A DNA stretch of 64,000 bases from an uncultured Colwellia sp. (GCA_913063325.1 CAJXYE010000003.1:62001-126000), one strand, 5' to 3'; counted from the stretch's first letter, positions 47,819 through 57,421 are shown. A program made the numbers and translations. The notes: generated from the sequence alone by a model not told the origin.

Positions 47819-50755
47819 CTATGGACCCATAGTGTGGGGGATAGATATTCTAAATGTTTTTCCTTGGGCTTGGTCTGTAATTAACTCTATGTTGCCCTTT
47901 AACTTTTGAGTCACAAGATTGTAGACAATATGTGCTCCTAAACCTGAGCCACCTTGACCTCTTTTAGTGGTATAAAAAGGTTCAAATAGTTGTGTTTTTG
48001 TTTCTTCATTCAACTTGCAACCGTTATCACCATAGTTCAATTCAATACTTTGAGCTAAGCGTTTAATCTCAATAGTGATCTCGCCACTGCCATCACTGAT
48101 TTCAGCAAAGGCGTGCACCAAGCTGTTAATAATCAGGTTATTTGTTATTTGTGCTATTGCGCCAGGGTATGAATTAATTAATACATCTTTAGCGCCAGTA
48201 AGTTTTATTTTGACTCGGGCTTGTCTTGCTTTAGGCTGTAATGATCTAATAATGTCTTCTAAATAATCATGCACATTGAGCGTGCGTGCATCATCAACAA
48301 CACTATCAACGGCAATAAGTTTAAAGCCTTCAATCAATTCAACAGCGCGGCTAATATTCCTAAGTGAGAGATCAAATCCTTGATCAAGTTCATCGGTAAA
48401 CTTGGCTAGTTGTTTGGCGCTCAAGCTTTTATCGTCCACAGCGTTAACGATATTAAGGCATCTTTCTTTCATAAAGCTAATAGAGGTGAGAACTATGCCA
48501 ATAGGGGTATTAACTTCATGGGCAACACCAGCAACTAAACCACCGAGTGACGCCATTTTTTCGTTTTCTAGCAATTGTCCTTGGGTGATCTTTAGTTCTT
48601 CGAGTGTATGATTAAGCTCTTCATTACTTTGGCTTAATGCTTGTGTTCTTTCTGTTACTCTCTGCTCTAAATCTTCGTTAAGAGAATTCGCTATTTGCTC
48701 AGCTTTTAAGCGCTGCACTATCTCAATTTCTAATTTGGCTATTGTTTCGAGTTGTTGATTAGCATGGCTCTCTAATAGTTCGCGTTTTTGTTGATGAAAG
48801 TTAACTTGTTCAAATAGCTCTTTGGGGGATAATTGTAACTGCGCAAAGAAGTGTGAAAAATAGCTGGCGAGTTGTTGCTCTTCTTCGGCGTTGATTAAGT
48901 CAATATTATTAAATGCTTTATATGCGGAAGCCATACCAATGGCGCCTGCTAAACTATTAAGTGCTGCATTTTTTAATGATGATAGTTCAACTATATTAAT
49001 CTTTTCTTGCTTGTATATTGTAGCCTTGCCTAAAGATTGCTGTAATTTTACTTCAGCTAAAGACTCAGGTAGGTATTGTTGAAAAACTTGTTTTATCAGG
49101 CGTTTTTTACTGAAAAGATCAATGTTGGCAGGTGTACCTTCGGCAAAGTTGTTTTTAAAAGAAATATTCTGAATCTCGACAAATTGATGCGATATTTTTT
49201 GCTCCTCCTCGGACATTTTAGTAAATAAAGAAACACCGACATAACAAATAATATTGGCCAGTAAGGTCCATACCAGTGCATTTGTTAAGGAATTAATACC
49301 TTGAATAGCAAAAAGCTGTTCGGGATTAAACCAATAAAAGAAACCGCTGTCTTGGGATAATATTGACCAATCTAACCAACCAGAGCGAATTAAAGACGGT
49401 AATAATGAGCTATAAAACCATAAGCTAGCGCCAACAATAAGTCCGCTAAATGCTCCAGCCAAGTTGCCTCTACGCCAAATAAGGCCACCAATTAATGCTG
49501 GCGCAAACTGTGCTGTGGCAACAAAACTTATACTGCCAATACTAACTATAAGCTGAGAATCACCAATAGCACGGTAATAAAAAAGACTTAAAAAGAGTAC
49601 TGTAAATACCATTAACCAACGCAGAGGTAAAATTTGACGTTTCAAGCCACTTAACTGAGGCGTTTGCATAATTACCGGCATTAAAATATGGTTGGTCAGC
49701 ATGGTTGAAAGTGTCATAGCACTGATCATTATCATGCCTGTTGCCGCGGCAAAGCCACCTAAAAAAGTGATCACGGCAATAAATGGGGCATGTTCAGCTA
49801 AAGGTAAGGTTAGCAATAATAAATTTGCTGATTCTAGCAACTCTGGCGAGAGTAGCGCTGTCAGTGCAACAGGAAAAGTAAATAAGTTAATTAACAATAA
49901 ATAGAGTGGGAAAAGCCATTTAGCTCGGTCTAAAAACTTAACATTACTACATTCGACAATACCGACATGGAATTGCCTAGGTAGAGTAATAATACCTAAT
50001 GCTCCAATTAGCATAAAGCTAAGCCACTGCTGGGTTGATATAGTTTGTACTTTTGGATTCAATTGCGCTTGATTGGCAACTTGCTCGAAGATACTAAAGA
50101 TACCCGGATTGACTATATAACAAACCCACACGGTACCAATGAGCATAGCTAATAACTTTAGAATGCTCTCTCCGGCAAGCGCCACCATCATACCTGGGTG
50201 CCGCTCTGTTGGATCTATATGACGTACACCAAACATAATAGTGAAAAAAGCCATCATCAAAACAATCAATACATCTAAATAATCGATAAATGCCAGTGTC
50301 TGCTGCGAATTAGTGGTTAATACTTGAAAGCTATCAATGACTGATTTCAATTGAATGGTTAAATAAGGTGTGATGCCTATAAAGCAAAGTAAGCTAATTA
50401 ACGCCGCTAAACCTTGAGATCTCTTATAACGAACCGAGATAAAATCGGCAATACTAGTGGAATGAAATTCATTTTTCAATATCACCATTTTTTTCAATAA
50501 TGGCGTCATAAAAATAAACGTTAAGGTGGTGCCTAAATAGAGGGCAACTGGAAACAGGCCCTGCTCGGTCGAGACGGCAATATTGCCGAAAAATGTCCAA
50601 GAAGTGCAAAAGACCGCCAAGCTTAAGGCATAGGTATTGGCTGAATTTCGTATTTTTTTAGCACTTTTACTTTCTGACTGTCCCCATTGAGCTAATAAAA
50701 ACAGTGAAATGATATAAAGAGCGAGTAGTGAAATTAATAGGCTAAATGAAATCAC
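47819..50755 (-). CDS. Sodium/solute symporter-histidine kinase fusion (CbrA-like)
   Basis: The 978-residue protein joins an SSS-family transporter domain (about 1-510, 13 hydrophobic segments, with CTSWTFFGNIAVSTEQG and FHSTSIADFISVRY) to a cytoplasmic sensor kinase. A linker (about 540-660) and a coiled coil with QRVTERTQALSQSNEEL precede the dimerisation and phosphotransfer domain. Its His746 is in AGVAHEVNTP. The ATPase has NNLIINSLVHA (N box), YGDNGCKL (G1) and GQGGSGLGAHIVYNL. No receiver domain is attached. It should sense or import a solute and signal to a separate regulator, as CbrA does with CbrB; no partner gene is near. It is coupled to the small membrane protein gene 6 bases upstream. 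Confidence 0.92.
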   Translation of the reverse strand: MISFSLLISLLALYIISLFLLAQWGQSESKSAKKIRNSANTYALSLAVFCTSWTFFGNIAVSTEQGLFPVALYLGTTLTFIFMTPLLKKMVILKNEFHSTSIADFISVRYKRSQGLAALISLLCFIGITPYLTIQLKSVIDSFQVLTTNSQQTLAFIDYLDVLIVLMMAFFTIMFGVRHIDPTERHPGMMVALAGESILKLLAMLIGTVWVCYIVNPGIFSIFEQVANQAQLNPKVQTISTQQWLSFMLIGALGIITLPRQFHVGIVECSNVKFLDRAKWLFPLYLLLINLFTFPVALTALLSPELLESANLLLLTLPLAEHAPFIAVITFLGGFAAATGMIMISAMTLSTMLTNHILMPVIMQTPQLSGLKRQILPLRWLMVFTVLFLSLFYYRAIGDSQLIVSIGSISFVATAQFAPALIGGLIWRRGNLAGAFSGLIVGASLWFYSSLLPSLIRSGWLDWSILSQDSGFFYWFNPEQLFAIQGINSLTNALVWTLLANIICYVGVSLFTKMSEEEQKISHQFVEIQNISFKNNFAEGTPANIDLFSKKRLIKQVFQQYLPESLAEVKLQQSLGKATIYKQEKINIVELSSLKNAALNSLAGAIGMASAYKAFNNIDLINAEEEQQLASYFSHFFAQLQLSPKELFEQVNFHQQKRELLESHANQQLETIAKLEIEIVQRLKAEQIANSLNEDLEQRVTERTQALSQSNEELNHTLEELKITQGQLLENEKMASLGGLVAGVAHEVNTPIGIVLTSISFMKERCLNIVNAVDDKSLSAKQLAKFTDELDQGFDLSLRNISRAVELIEGFKLIAVDSVVDDARTLNVHDYLEDIIRSLQPKARQARVKIKLTGAKDVLINSYPGAIAQITNNLIINSLVHAFAEISDGSGEITIEIKRLAQSIELNYGDNGCKLNEETKTQLFEPFYTTKRGQGGSGLGAHIVYNLVTQKLKGNIELITDQAQGKTFRISIPHTMGP

Positions 50756-50761
50756 AGACGA

Positions 50762-50986
50762 TTATTCCTTTGGTGCTAAATCAAGGGTAGTGTCTGTAGT
50801 CTTCTTTTGGTTGGACGGTAATTTGAACGGTAATAAGGCTGATAATAAAATGATGAGGCCCCAGCTAATAAAAATATATAGCCAGTTTGTTAATAGCGAT
50901 ACTTCATCGGTAAGTACTAAGGGCACGATAAAAGCAATAAAAGTCAGTACCGCAAGGAAGCTGCGTTTAGCGATAACATGAGACAT
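50762..50986 (-). CDS. Small membrane protein preceding the symporter-kinase
   Basis: The 74-residue protein has two hydrophobic helices (about 8-26 and 35-54) joined by a short polar loop, and a polar C-terminal tail (SNQKKTTDTTLDLAPKE). Its stop is 6 bases from the symporter-kinase start, so they are probably co-translated. Small two-helix proteins accompany many SSS-type transporters (for example YjcH with ActP). The same role as a transporter partner is plausible but not shown. Confidence 0.75.
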   Translation of the reverse strand: MSHVIAKRSFLAVLTFIAFIVPLVLTDEVSLLTNWLYIFISWGLIILLSALLPFKLPSNQKKTTDTTLDLAPKE

Positions 50987-51057
50987 TTTATTAACCTATG
51001 ACGAGAAAGTATTACTTCATTATAGATATAAAAGGAAAACTTTATCAATAGCAACTT

Positions 51058-51369
51058 TATACCCAAACGACTTCAAAATGCTCGTTTCAGGACGCCTGAA
51101 CAATTCATGATCAAGGCGTGTATTTCATTAATGGTTGTTCCCTTAATGAACTACATAACGATGAGCGTGATTTGATCAGACGTCCCAGAATGGCTGGTTT
51201 AGAAACGCTTTATACATCGTTATTGATTTCGACAATAACGCTACACGGATGGTGTTAATAGAGAATGCAGGAGATGTTCTCCTGAATAACTATTATCATC
51301 AATCAATGCCTTGCCTAAAGGCGTTTCTAATTCCAGCTGAATCCTGCATATTGAGGTGGCTTGGGTATA
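51058..51369 (+). repeat. Family II hairpin element copy 2 (E5)
   Basis: The 312-base element opens TATACCCAAACGACTTCAAA and closes AGGTGGCTTGGGTATA, with inverted ends (compare TATACCCAAGCCACCTCAA in reverse). It contains the common core CGTTATTGATTTCGACAA and AATCAATGCCTTGCC. It also has the same extra internal hairpin as E4 (GAGAATGCAGGAG...CTCCTGAATA). It abuts element E6 at the perfect palindrome GGGTATATACCC (51363-51374). Confidence 0.82.
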
Positions 51370-51632
51370 TACCCGCTACCATTCAAAGTGCGTGATTTCA
51401 GTGGAAGTTAAAAGTACTTTAGGCAAGGCATTCATTTTAAACAATGGTTACTCCCTTGTTCAAATGAATAACGCAGCGTAAATCGCTTTTAACCCCATCG
51501 AAGAAGTGCTTGAACAACATCACTTCATCGTTGCTGTGATTTATAATGGAGTAACCATTATTTCATCACGGCGCCTTGAATTGAAATTGTTCAAGCACTC
51601 TGAAACATGCATCTTGAATGGCAACTGGTATA
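51367..51632 (-). repeat. Family II hairpin element copy 3 (E6), adjoining E5
   Basis: The roughly 266-base element opens TATACCCGCTACCATTCAAA and, read from the other end, TATACCAGTTGCCATTCAAG. The core appears as AGGCAAGGCATTCATTTTAA...ATGAATAACGCAGCG; TTGATT of other copies is TTCATT here, with the matching change AATGAA on the partner strand, so pairing is kept. A second arm pairs GAAGTGATGTTG-like and ATCACGG-like segments less perfectly. A short open frame inside (51506-51688) is not a gene. Confidence 0.75.
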
Positions 51633-51664
51633 GAATATTCAAGTTGATGTTTTACCATAAAAAA

Positions 51665-51690
51665 AGGGAAGCAAGTGCTTCCCTATAAAA
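51665..51690 (-). terminator. Terminator after the DcaP-like porin gene
   Basis: AGGGAAGC (51665-51672) pairs with GCTTCCCT (51677-51684) around AAGT. On the minus strand, seven T residues follow the stem. A second hairpin TAACCTC...GAGGTTA lies just upstream at 51691-51707. Confidence 0.88.
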
Positions 51691-51768
51691 TAACCTCAAA
51701 GAGGTTAACTAACGCAAACTGGTTAGATCACTTTGATAGCTAAGGTATAAACTATCTAGGTGACAAAA

Positions 51769-52845
51769 CTATAAAACGTATTTAGCTGAGAATTGGACGT
51801 AATCAGAATCAGCATTTGATTCAGCCATTTCAAAGTTACCCACTTCTAAACCAAAAGATAATTGTTTAGTCACGTTTTTAAAGATATTCACACCCCAGTG
51901 AGAGCGGTCTCTATCAGTTTCTTCTGTAGTGGTATTACCAAAAAAGACTGAACTACGCATATCGTCTGTCCAGAAGTGACGATACGCCACCATAACTGAA
52001 GTGGTTTCTTCTACTTCTTCCCCTACTATATCTGTTGAGGCAACAACACCTACATAACGACCAACATTACCGCCGTGCAACTGGAAGCGGAAATCATCTT
52101 TACCAAAAGTTTTAATGCGGCCGGCAACACCGTAACCAAAAGCTGATTCGCTTTCATTTGTTGCCGTTTTTAATTGACGGGCAAGGCCTGAAACTGAGAC
52201 ATTACCCCAATCGCCTTTAAAGGTATATTTGCCGATAAAATCTGGAACATTATCATCACGCTTTGTTGCGTCCCCACGGTAACCACCGTAAGATTCTGGG
52301 TTTTCAATTGAAAGTTGCAAACCACCCATAGTATAACGAATTTGGCCTTGACGAATAAATGCAGAGGCAACTAATGGGCCGCCAAAATCAGCTGCTTCAG
52401 CTAATGAACTGGTATTTTGAAAGGTAGTCCAAGTTTGACCAACTAATACATTTTTGTATTTAATAAAAGCATGGCGCAAACGAGGGCTTGATGAGTTAGA
52501 AATAACTTCATTACCACCACCAGCTACCGCGTCACCGTAAAAATCCATTTCAATAAAACCAGTAACATCACCGTGAACGTATTTGGTATTAAAACGGGTT
52601 TCGTTAACAGCAATACCAAAGTTTGATTGGCTCTCTGCTAATACTGTTCCACCACCGTACCAATAGTCCGTAGCGGCAATGTTACCGTCAACATAACGCG
52701 CATCAACTTTAACGTAGCCACCAAATGTTATGCTATCACCATCATCTAATTTGATGGTGTAACCGGCATTTGCGGCACTGGTAACGGCTAATAAACTGGT
52801 TGCGAGTACTAATTTTTTAACTGTAAATAATGAATTCTTCAACAT
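51769..52845 (-). CDS. DcaP-like trimeric outer-membrane porin
   Basis: From the ATG at 52845 the protein is 358 residues, with a signal peptide ending TSAANA. The mature start TIKLDDGDSITFGGYVKVDARY, then FGIAVNETRFNTKY, GFIEMDFYGDA, LRHAFIKYKNVLVGQTWTTF and ending YVQFSAKYVL match the DcaP-type porin group (PF19577-like). The protein should form an outer-membrane channel, probably for carboxylates or similar anions. An ATG 12 bases earlier lacks a ribosome site, while GGGGA precedes the chosen start. It has a strong terminator and is monocistronic. Confidence 0.82.
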   Translation of the reverse strand: MLKNSLFTVKKLVLATSLLAVTSAANAGYTIKLDDGDSITFGGYVKVDARYVDGNIAATDYWYGGGTVLAESQSNFGIAVNETRFNTKYVHGDVTGFIEMDFYGDAVAGGGNEVISNSSSPRLRHAFIKYKNVLVGQTWTTFQNTSSLAEAADFGGPLVASAFIRQGQIRYTMGGLQLSIENPESYGGYRGDATKRDDNVPDFIGKYTFKGDWGNVSVSGLARQLKTATNESESAFGYGVAGRIKTFGKDDFRFQLHGGNVGRYVGVVASTDIVGEEVEETTSVMVAYRHFWTDDMRSSVFFGNTTTEETDRDRSHWGVNIFKNVTKQLSFGLEVGNFEMAESNADSDYVQFSAKYVL

Positions 52846-53121
52846 GGTATTCCCCATTTTGTTTACTTATTATTGTGAGACTATTTTTAGTGTGATTTAT
52901 TGTAATATATTTGTTTCAAGCTTAATCGTTTATGAGGTCTTAATTGCCTCTTATGAGTTAATTTCAAACTTGTTTGGTTGTTACTTTTTGTTATCGAATA
53001 ATACGTTAGTGTGTAAAGTGAACAAAAGGAATTAGACCTAAGTCTACATTGCTAAAAAATCGGGTAGACTTTAGTCTATTTCAGCCATTTTTTAGTGAGA
53101 ACCTTACTTTGTTAGAGCTAA

Positions 53122-54705
53122 TTACTTGGCTTTAAAGCCAATTCTAAAACCGCCCCAGTGTTTGCCTTGAACAAATATTGGCGCTGACACGTCATGCATG
53201 ATTTCTCCTGTGTCGCGCTTGTATGTTTGCAGTAAAAACTTATCGGTATGTTTACCGCAGCGACTGCCTGTTGGATCATCAAAAATACGCTTAGTGCGAT
53301 TATTCATTACATCAATAGCGGCGTTGCCTGTTAAAGGTTTAGAGAAACATTTGTTATGGGTAGGAAAATAACCATTAATATCAACCGCGCCAGCGTAAAT
53401 CATTTCACTAAATTGTATTAATAGCGGCTCTTGAATTTTTGGCAGGTATTGGTCGGTAAACTTATCAAAGCCAGTGGTATATTTTTTAGGCTCACTACTG
53501 CCTAATTGTCGGTAATTAAAATCAAATAACTTCTGATTAGAAATAATATTATTATTGATGTTTTGCTCAAATAATTGGCTGACTTGACTGGCAGCATGTT
53601 GTGCTTGTTGGCACATAGTTGCGATGAGAGAGCTATTTTCAAAAGAAGATATATGAACGAAAATAGACTCTGTGCTGTTAGATAGGGTTTCCGCCTGCAC
53701 TGATGCCGCTTGTGTTTCGGTACTTTTACTTAATAAAAAATCATGCAAACTGACGACAGAAGATGAAATTTCCTCGGCAGCAAAGTCTTGTTCTTTTAAA
53801 GCGTGGCTAATTTGATCACTAGCGGCAGAAGAGTCTGTCATTAACTGCTCTATTTCAGCGAAGCTGTGCGATAACTCCGTCATTGTCGTTACCACACTGT
53901 CGGTTTGCTCAACAATTTTCGACATTACTTGGGTTGTTTCACTGGTTTCATCACTTGTTTGTTTAAGCATTTCGCCAATTTGTGCGGTAGCATCGGCTGT
54001 TTTCCCTGCTAGGGCTCTTACTTCATCAGCGACAACGGCAAAACCACGACCTTGTTCTCCTGCGCGTGCTGCTTCTATTGCCGCATTAAGGGCAAGTAAG
54101 TTGGTTTGTGCTGATATACCATCAATAACATCGGTAATGCTTTGAATGGCGAGGGCTTTTTTCTCAAGGGACTGTATTTTTTCGGCGGCATTATTTACCG
54201 AGTCGCTCAGTTGATTAACAATATGAATATTGTTACCTAGCTGTGCCGAACTGGCTGTACTGGCTGTCATTGCGGTATTTGCTTGTTGGGAAGCAAGTAC
54301 GGCATTGTCGTTAATTTGTTTACTGTTGGCTGACATTTCCTCTGCTGCTGTGGCGAGACGATCAACATCTTCACTCGACTTGTCGATAGCTCCACTCAGT
54401 TGTCCTAAAAAGAAGCTGATTTCGGCAGAATTAATGGCAAGTTCACTCGCTTGATTGCTTATTTGGCTACCTATTTCAGACAGTTCTTCTGTGGTGTGTG
54501 TTTGCTTATTCTCAGGTATGTTAGCAAACGCTTGTTGTGCTCGTTTAGCTATTATTTGGCCAAAAATAAACAGGGCTACTGTACTAACCATTAAAAAAAC
54601 AATAGCCGCAATGACTGATGATTCAACAAGGCGATAACTCAAGTAAGCTAGCAGTGAGAGCAAAATAGATTGCAATGTGATAACTGGGATTAGGTTCTTA
54701 TTCAT
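53122..54705 (-). CDS. Methyl-accepting chemotaxis protein with C-terminal sensory domain
   Basis: The 527-residue protein has two closely spaced hydrophobic segments at the N-terminus (about 7-48) with almost no periplasmic loop. The signalling module has the tip [20 protein letters not shown] near 208 and [20 protein letters not shown]. The C-terminal 170 residues (about 355-527) form a separate globular domain ([66 protein letters not shown]). The last part resembles the end of a Cache/PAS-like domain. The sensor therefore lies in the cytoplasm after the signalling region, the reverse of classical receptors. Ligand unknown. Confidence 0.88.
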   Translation of the reverse strand: MNKNLIPVITLQSILLSLLAYLSYRLVESSVIAAIVFLMVSTVALFIFGQIIAKRAQQAFANIPENKQTHTTEELSEIGSQISNQASELAINSAEISFFLGQLSGAIDKSSEDVDRLATAAEEMSANSKQINDNAVLASQQANTAMTASTASSAQLGNNIHIVNQLSDSVNNAAEKIQSLEKKALAIQSITDVIDGISAQTNLLALNAAIEAARAGEQGRGFAVVADEVRALAGKTADATAQIGEMLKQTSDETSETTQVMSKIVEQTDSVVTTMTELSHSFAEIEQLMTDSSAASDQISHALKEQDFAAEEISSSVVSLHDFLLSKSTETQAASVQAETLSNSTESIFVHISSFENSSLIATMCQQAQHAASQVSQLFEQNINNNIISNQKLFDFNYRQLGSSEPKKYTTGFDKFTDQYLPKIQEPLLIQFSEMIYAGAVDINGYFPTHNKCFSKPLTGNAAIDVMNNRTKRIFDDPTGSRCGKHTDKFLLQTYKRDTGEIMHDVSAPIFVQGKHWGGFRIGFKAK

Positions 54706-55110
54706 TTTATTCTCGCTAACAACGGGTGTTTACTGCACCGGAAAATTGGGTGTAATAGCAAACGAATTAATTGCTCAATAAATTAATCAAATTGCTATAG
54801 ATAAGCTCCTTTACTTTCGCTTCCTTTGGGTTATGGAATATGTAACCCTTTGAAGAGATTAACACTAAGCACAGCAAAAACAATGGTACAGCCATTAGAC
54901 TTTAGTGTTGTATGGTGACGATATTTGGACTATTTAACATGAGTTTTTAGCGGTGTTTTAGAAAGGTAGCCTGAAAATCGACAGCGTAGTTTCGGGTAAA
55001 TTGTTAACTTCAATTAGTGTGTTAAAAGTCAGTTTTATAACTGGATTAATTTTAAGAGGGTATTATGAGAAAGGATGTTTTTTGATTTTATCGTTTGCAG
55101 GGTTAGTAAT
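54706..55110. other. Intergenic region left of the TonB receptor terminator, nothing recognised
   Basis: About 400 bases between the second chemoreceptor and the hairpin that closes the TonB receptor gene. It should carry the chemoreceptor promoter. No repeat, RNA gene or convincing open frame was found; the small frame at 55001-55186 overlaps the terminator and is not credible. Confidence 0.4.
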
Positions 55111-55165
55111 AAAAAAGCCTAGAGTTTCACGCATGTTTACCATACGTGAAGCCATAGGCTTTGTT
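55111..55165. terminator. Long hairpin terminator after the TonB receptor gene
   Basis: AAAGCCTA (55114-55121) pairs with TAGGCTTT (55155-55162), and TTCACG pairs with CGTGAA inside. On the minus strand, T residues follow (TTTTTTATTAC). The base run on the plus side also suits the other direction. Confidence 0.85.
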
Positions 55166-55182
55166 GTTTTACTTTTTATGTT

Positions 55183-57285
55183 TTAGAAGGCAACTTGCAT
55201 TGCTAATCGGTAACTTCTTTCATCACCTACAGTAACATTCGAAGTGCCGCCACCAGCAAGGTAGTCGGTATCAAATAAGTTTTGCACGTTAAAACGTAAG
55301 TTAATGTCAGTATCGCTTACGGTTATCTTATAAGTAGCACCAAGGTCAATACGGGTATAAGCATCTTTTACTATAGTATTATCGTTATCAGCAAAGCGCT
55401 CACCTTCATAAAAAGCACCCGCATTAATTGCAAGGTTTTCAGTTAATTCATAGCGAGACCAAATAGACGCTGACCATTCGGGTGCATCAACAGGCGTTTT
55501 ACCTGTGAACTCTTCATCATTTTCATAAACAGCATCTAAGTTCATTACTGAGGACATGATAAATAACTTGTCGGTTACCGCACCTTGCGCAGCCATTTCA
55601 AAACCTTTATGACGTTGTTCACCTACCTGAGAAGTGCGATAGCTATCATCTTCATAATACTCAGTGACTAAAACACCTGACTTAGTAATGTCAAATATTG
55701 CTGAAGTTAACAGCAGGCGGTCATCGAGTAGTTGCCATTTTGCGCCAAGCTCATACTGCTTTGAGGTCATGGCATCTATTTCCATGCCGTAATTTAAATC
55801 TTCGTCATCGTTAATGGTTTCACTTCTTTGTGGTTCAAAACCTTCACTATAACTAGCATAGAAAGTAGTGCTCTCACTTGGATGGTAGAGAAGGCCACCT
55901 TTAGGTAATAATGACTCATTGTCAGCACCTTTTTTACTTTGTTTATCATAACGACCACCAAGCATAACTTGCCACTCTTGGTTAATGGTTATTAAGTCTT
56001 GAATATAAATACCGTAATAGTCATATTCGCTGGTATATAAGCTATCGTCTGTTGTATAGCTTATATCTGGGCGAGAAGGCTCAGCTTGGCCTGCTGAATA
56101 TTCAAATGAGTCACCCTTTACTTTTAATTGACCGTAGTAATAATCAAGGTAGTTAGCACCGACAAGTAAATTATGATCAACACCAACAAGTTCAAACTCA
56201 CCGGAAAAATCAATAAACGCCGTTTTAAATTGCCAATCATCAAAGCGATCATATGGCTTTGATGTATATGAGTCACCTTCCTCAAAGTCACTCGGTTTCT
56301 TTGGTGCTGACTCAAAGCGTTGACGTTCGAAAGTTTGCTCGTTATAGCCCACTTTTACTTGCCATGCGTCATTGATAATATAATTGGCATCAATACCATA
56401 ATTCTCTACAGTGATGTCAGTAAAGGCCCATGACATATCACGAATAGTTTTATCATCGCCAATAACATTACCTTCATCATCTAACCAAGCGCCTGTATCT
56501 AAGCCGGCTTTATCATTGGTTTTATCATAATGAACACTAACTAATAAGTCGTCATTGATATCATAATCTACCACTAAAGCACCAAGAAAACGTTCACGTT
56601 CTCTTTGTTCACCGTTTTGATATTCACGTTGGTAAGTTACATCTTGTTTTACTAAATTTGCTCTATAACGCAGCGAGTCGTCTTCAGTGATTGCGCCACC
56701 AACATCAAGTGTTAAACGCGATGAACCCTCTTGGTCAAAATCTATACCTAAATTAAAAATATTATTAGCGGTAGGTTTTTTAGTGACCATATTTACTAAG
56801 CCACCTGGGCCAGATTGACCGTACAAAATACTTGAAGGACCTTTGATTACTTCGATGCTATCTAAGGTTTCAATGGGCTGTTGATAATGAGACCAATGCT
56901 GATGTCCGTCACGTAAATAACCGTTAGAAGAGCTCAAAGTAAAACCACGTAGATTAAATACTTCTCGGTTACGCTGTTTTGAACCAGCGGTTAAGCTGGC
57001 GTCATTAACGAGCACCTCACCTAAAGTGGTGGCTAATTGTTCATTAATAACTGTATTTGGAATAACGGTGACCGATTGCGCAGTTTCTAATAATGAGACA
57101 TTGCCGCGCATAGCGCCATTAGCCTCATCAACTTTATAACCATGAAAATAGCTGCCTTTTACTTCAATGACTTCCATAGCCTGCTTGTTTAACGAACTAT
57201 CAGGTGAACTTTCTGCTGTGTTAGCAAAAACTGCCGGTGAGGAAAGTACCGCACTTACGGCTAAAAAGAGTGGAGAAAACTTCAT
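55183..57285 (-). CDS. TonB-dependent siderophore receptor
   Basis: The 700-residue outer-membrane receptor has a signal peptide ending SSPAVFA. A TonB box-like EVIEVKG lies near 38. The plug domain (about 50-170) contains SLLETAQSVTVIPN, LRGFTLSSSNGYLRDG and IEVIKGPSSILYGQSGPGGLVNMVTKKP. A 22-strand barrel ends in ...SYRLAMQVAF with the C-terminal Phe. The plug is typical of ferri-siderophore receptors of the FhuA/FpvA class, without the extra N-terminal signalling domain. A Fur box lies about 70 bases upstream of the ATG, so it is probably induced by iron starvation. The siderophore cannot be named from sequence alone. Confidence 0.93.
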   Translation of the reverse strand: MKFSPLFLAVSAVLSSPAVFANTAESSPDSSLNKQAMEVIEVKGSYFHGYKVDEANGAMRGNVSLLETAQSVTVIPNTVINEQLATTLGEVLVNDASLTAGSKQRNREVFNLRGFTLSSSNGYLRDGHQHWSHYQQPIETLDSIEVIKGPSSILYGQSGPGGLVNMVTKKPTANNIFNLGIDFDQEGSSRLTLDVGGAITEDDSLRYRANLVKQDVTYQREYQNGEQRERERFLGALVVDYDINDDLLVSVHYDKTNDKAGLDTGAWLDDEGNVIGDDKTIRDMSWAFTDITVENYGIDANYIINDAWQVKVGYNEQTFERQRFESAPKKPSDFEEGDSYTSKPYDRFDDWQFKTAFIDFSGEFELVGVDHNLLVGANYLDYYYGQLKVKGDSFEYSAGQAEPSRPDISYTTDDSLYTSEYDYYGIYIQDLITINQEWQVMLGGRYDKQSKKGADNESLLPKGGLLYHPSESTTFYASYSEGFEPQRSETINDDEDLNYGMEIDAMTSKQYELGAKWQLLDDRLLLTSAIFDITKSGVLVTEYYEDDSYRTSQVGEQRHKGFEMAAQGAVTDKLFIMSSVMNLDAVYENDEEFTGKTPVDAPEWSASIWSRYELTENLAINAGAFYEGERFADNDNTIVKDAYTRIDLGATYKITVSDTDINLRFNVQNLFDTDYLAGGGTSNVTVGDERSYRLAMQVAF

Positions 57286-57353
57286 AAATAACTCAAACCT
57301 TAATCAATATAAGAGTAAACAAATGTTCAAAAAAACTATGGTGCGAATTCTAA

Positions 57354-57368
57354 TGATAACCATTATCA
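57354..57368 (-). promoter_or_regulatory. Fur box upstream of the TonB siderophore receptor
   Basis: TGATAACCATTATCA matches the Fur core TGATAATnATTATCA at 14 of 15 positions. It lies 69 bases before the receptor's start codon, consistent with a promoter-overlapping operator. Confidence 0.88.
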
Positions 57369-57421
57369 TTTGCAATAACTCTTTTGTTATTATTTGACTT
57401 ATTTGTCAGGAAATTGATCTA

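Noticed and set aside
51506-51688. 60-residue open frame downstream of the porin
   Set aside because: It lies within repeat element E6 and runs into the porin terminator; it has no ribosome site.
55001-55186. 61-residue open frame near the TonB receptor
   Set aside because: It overlaps the receptor's terminator hairpin and end of the receptor gene; composition is not protein-like.
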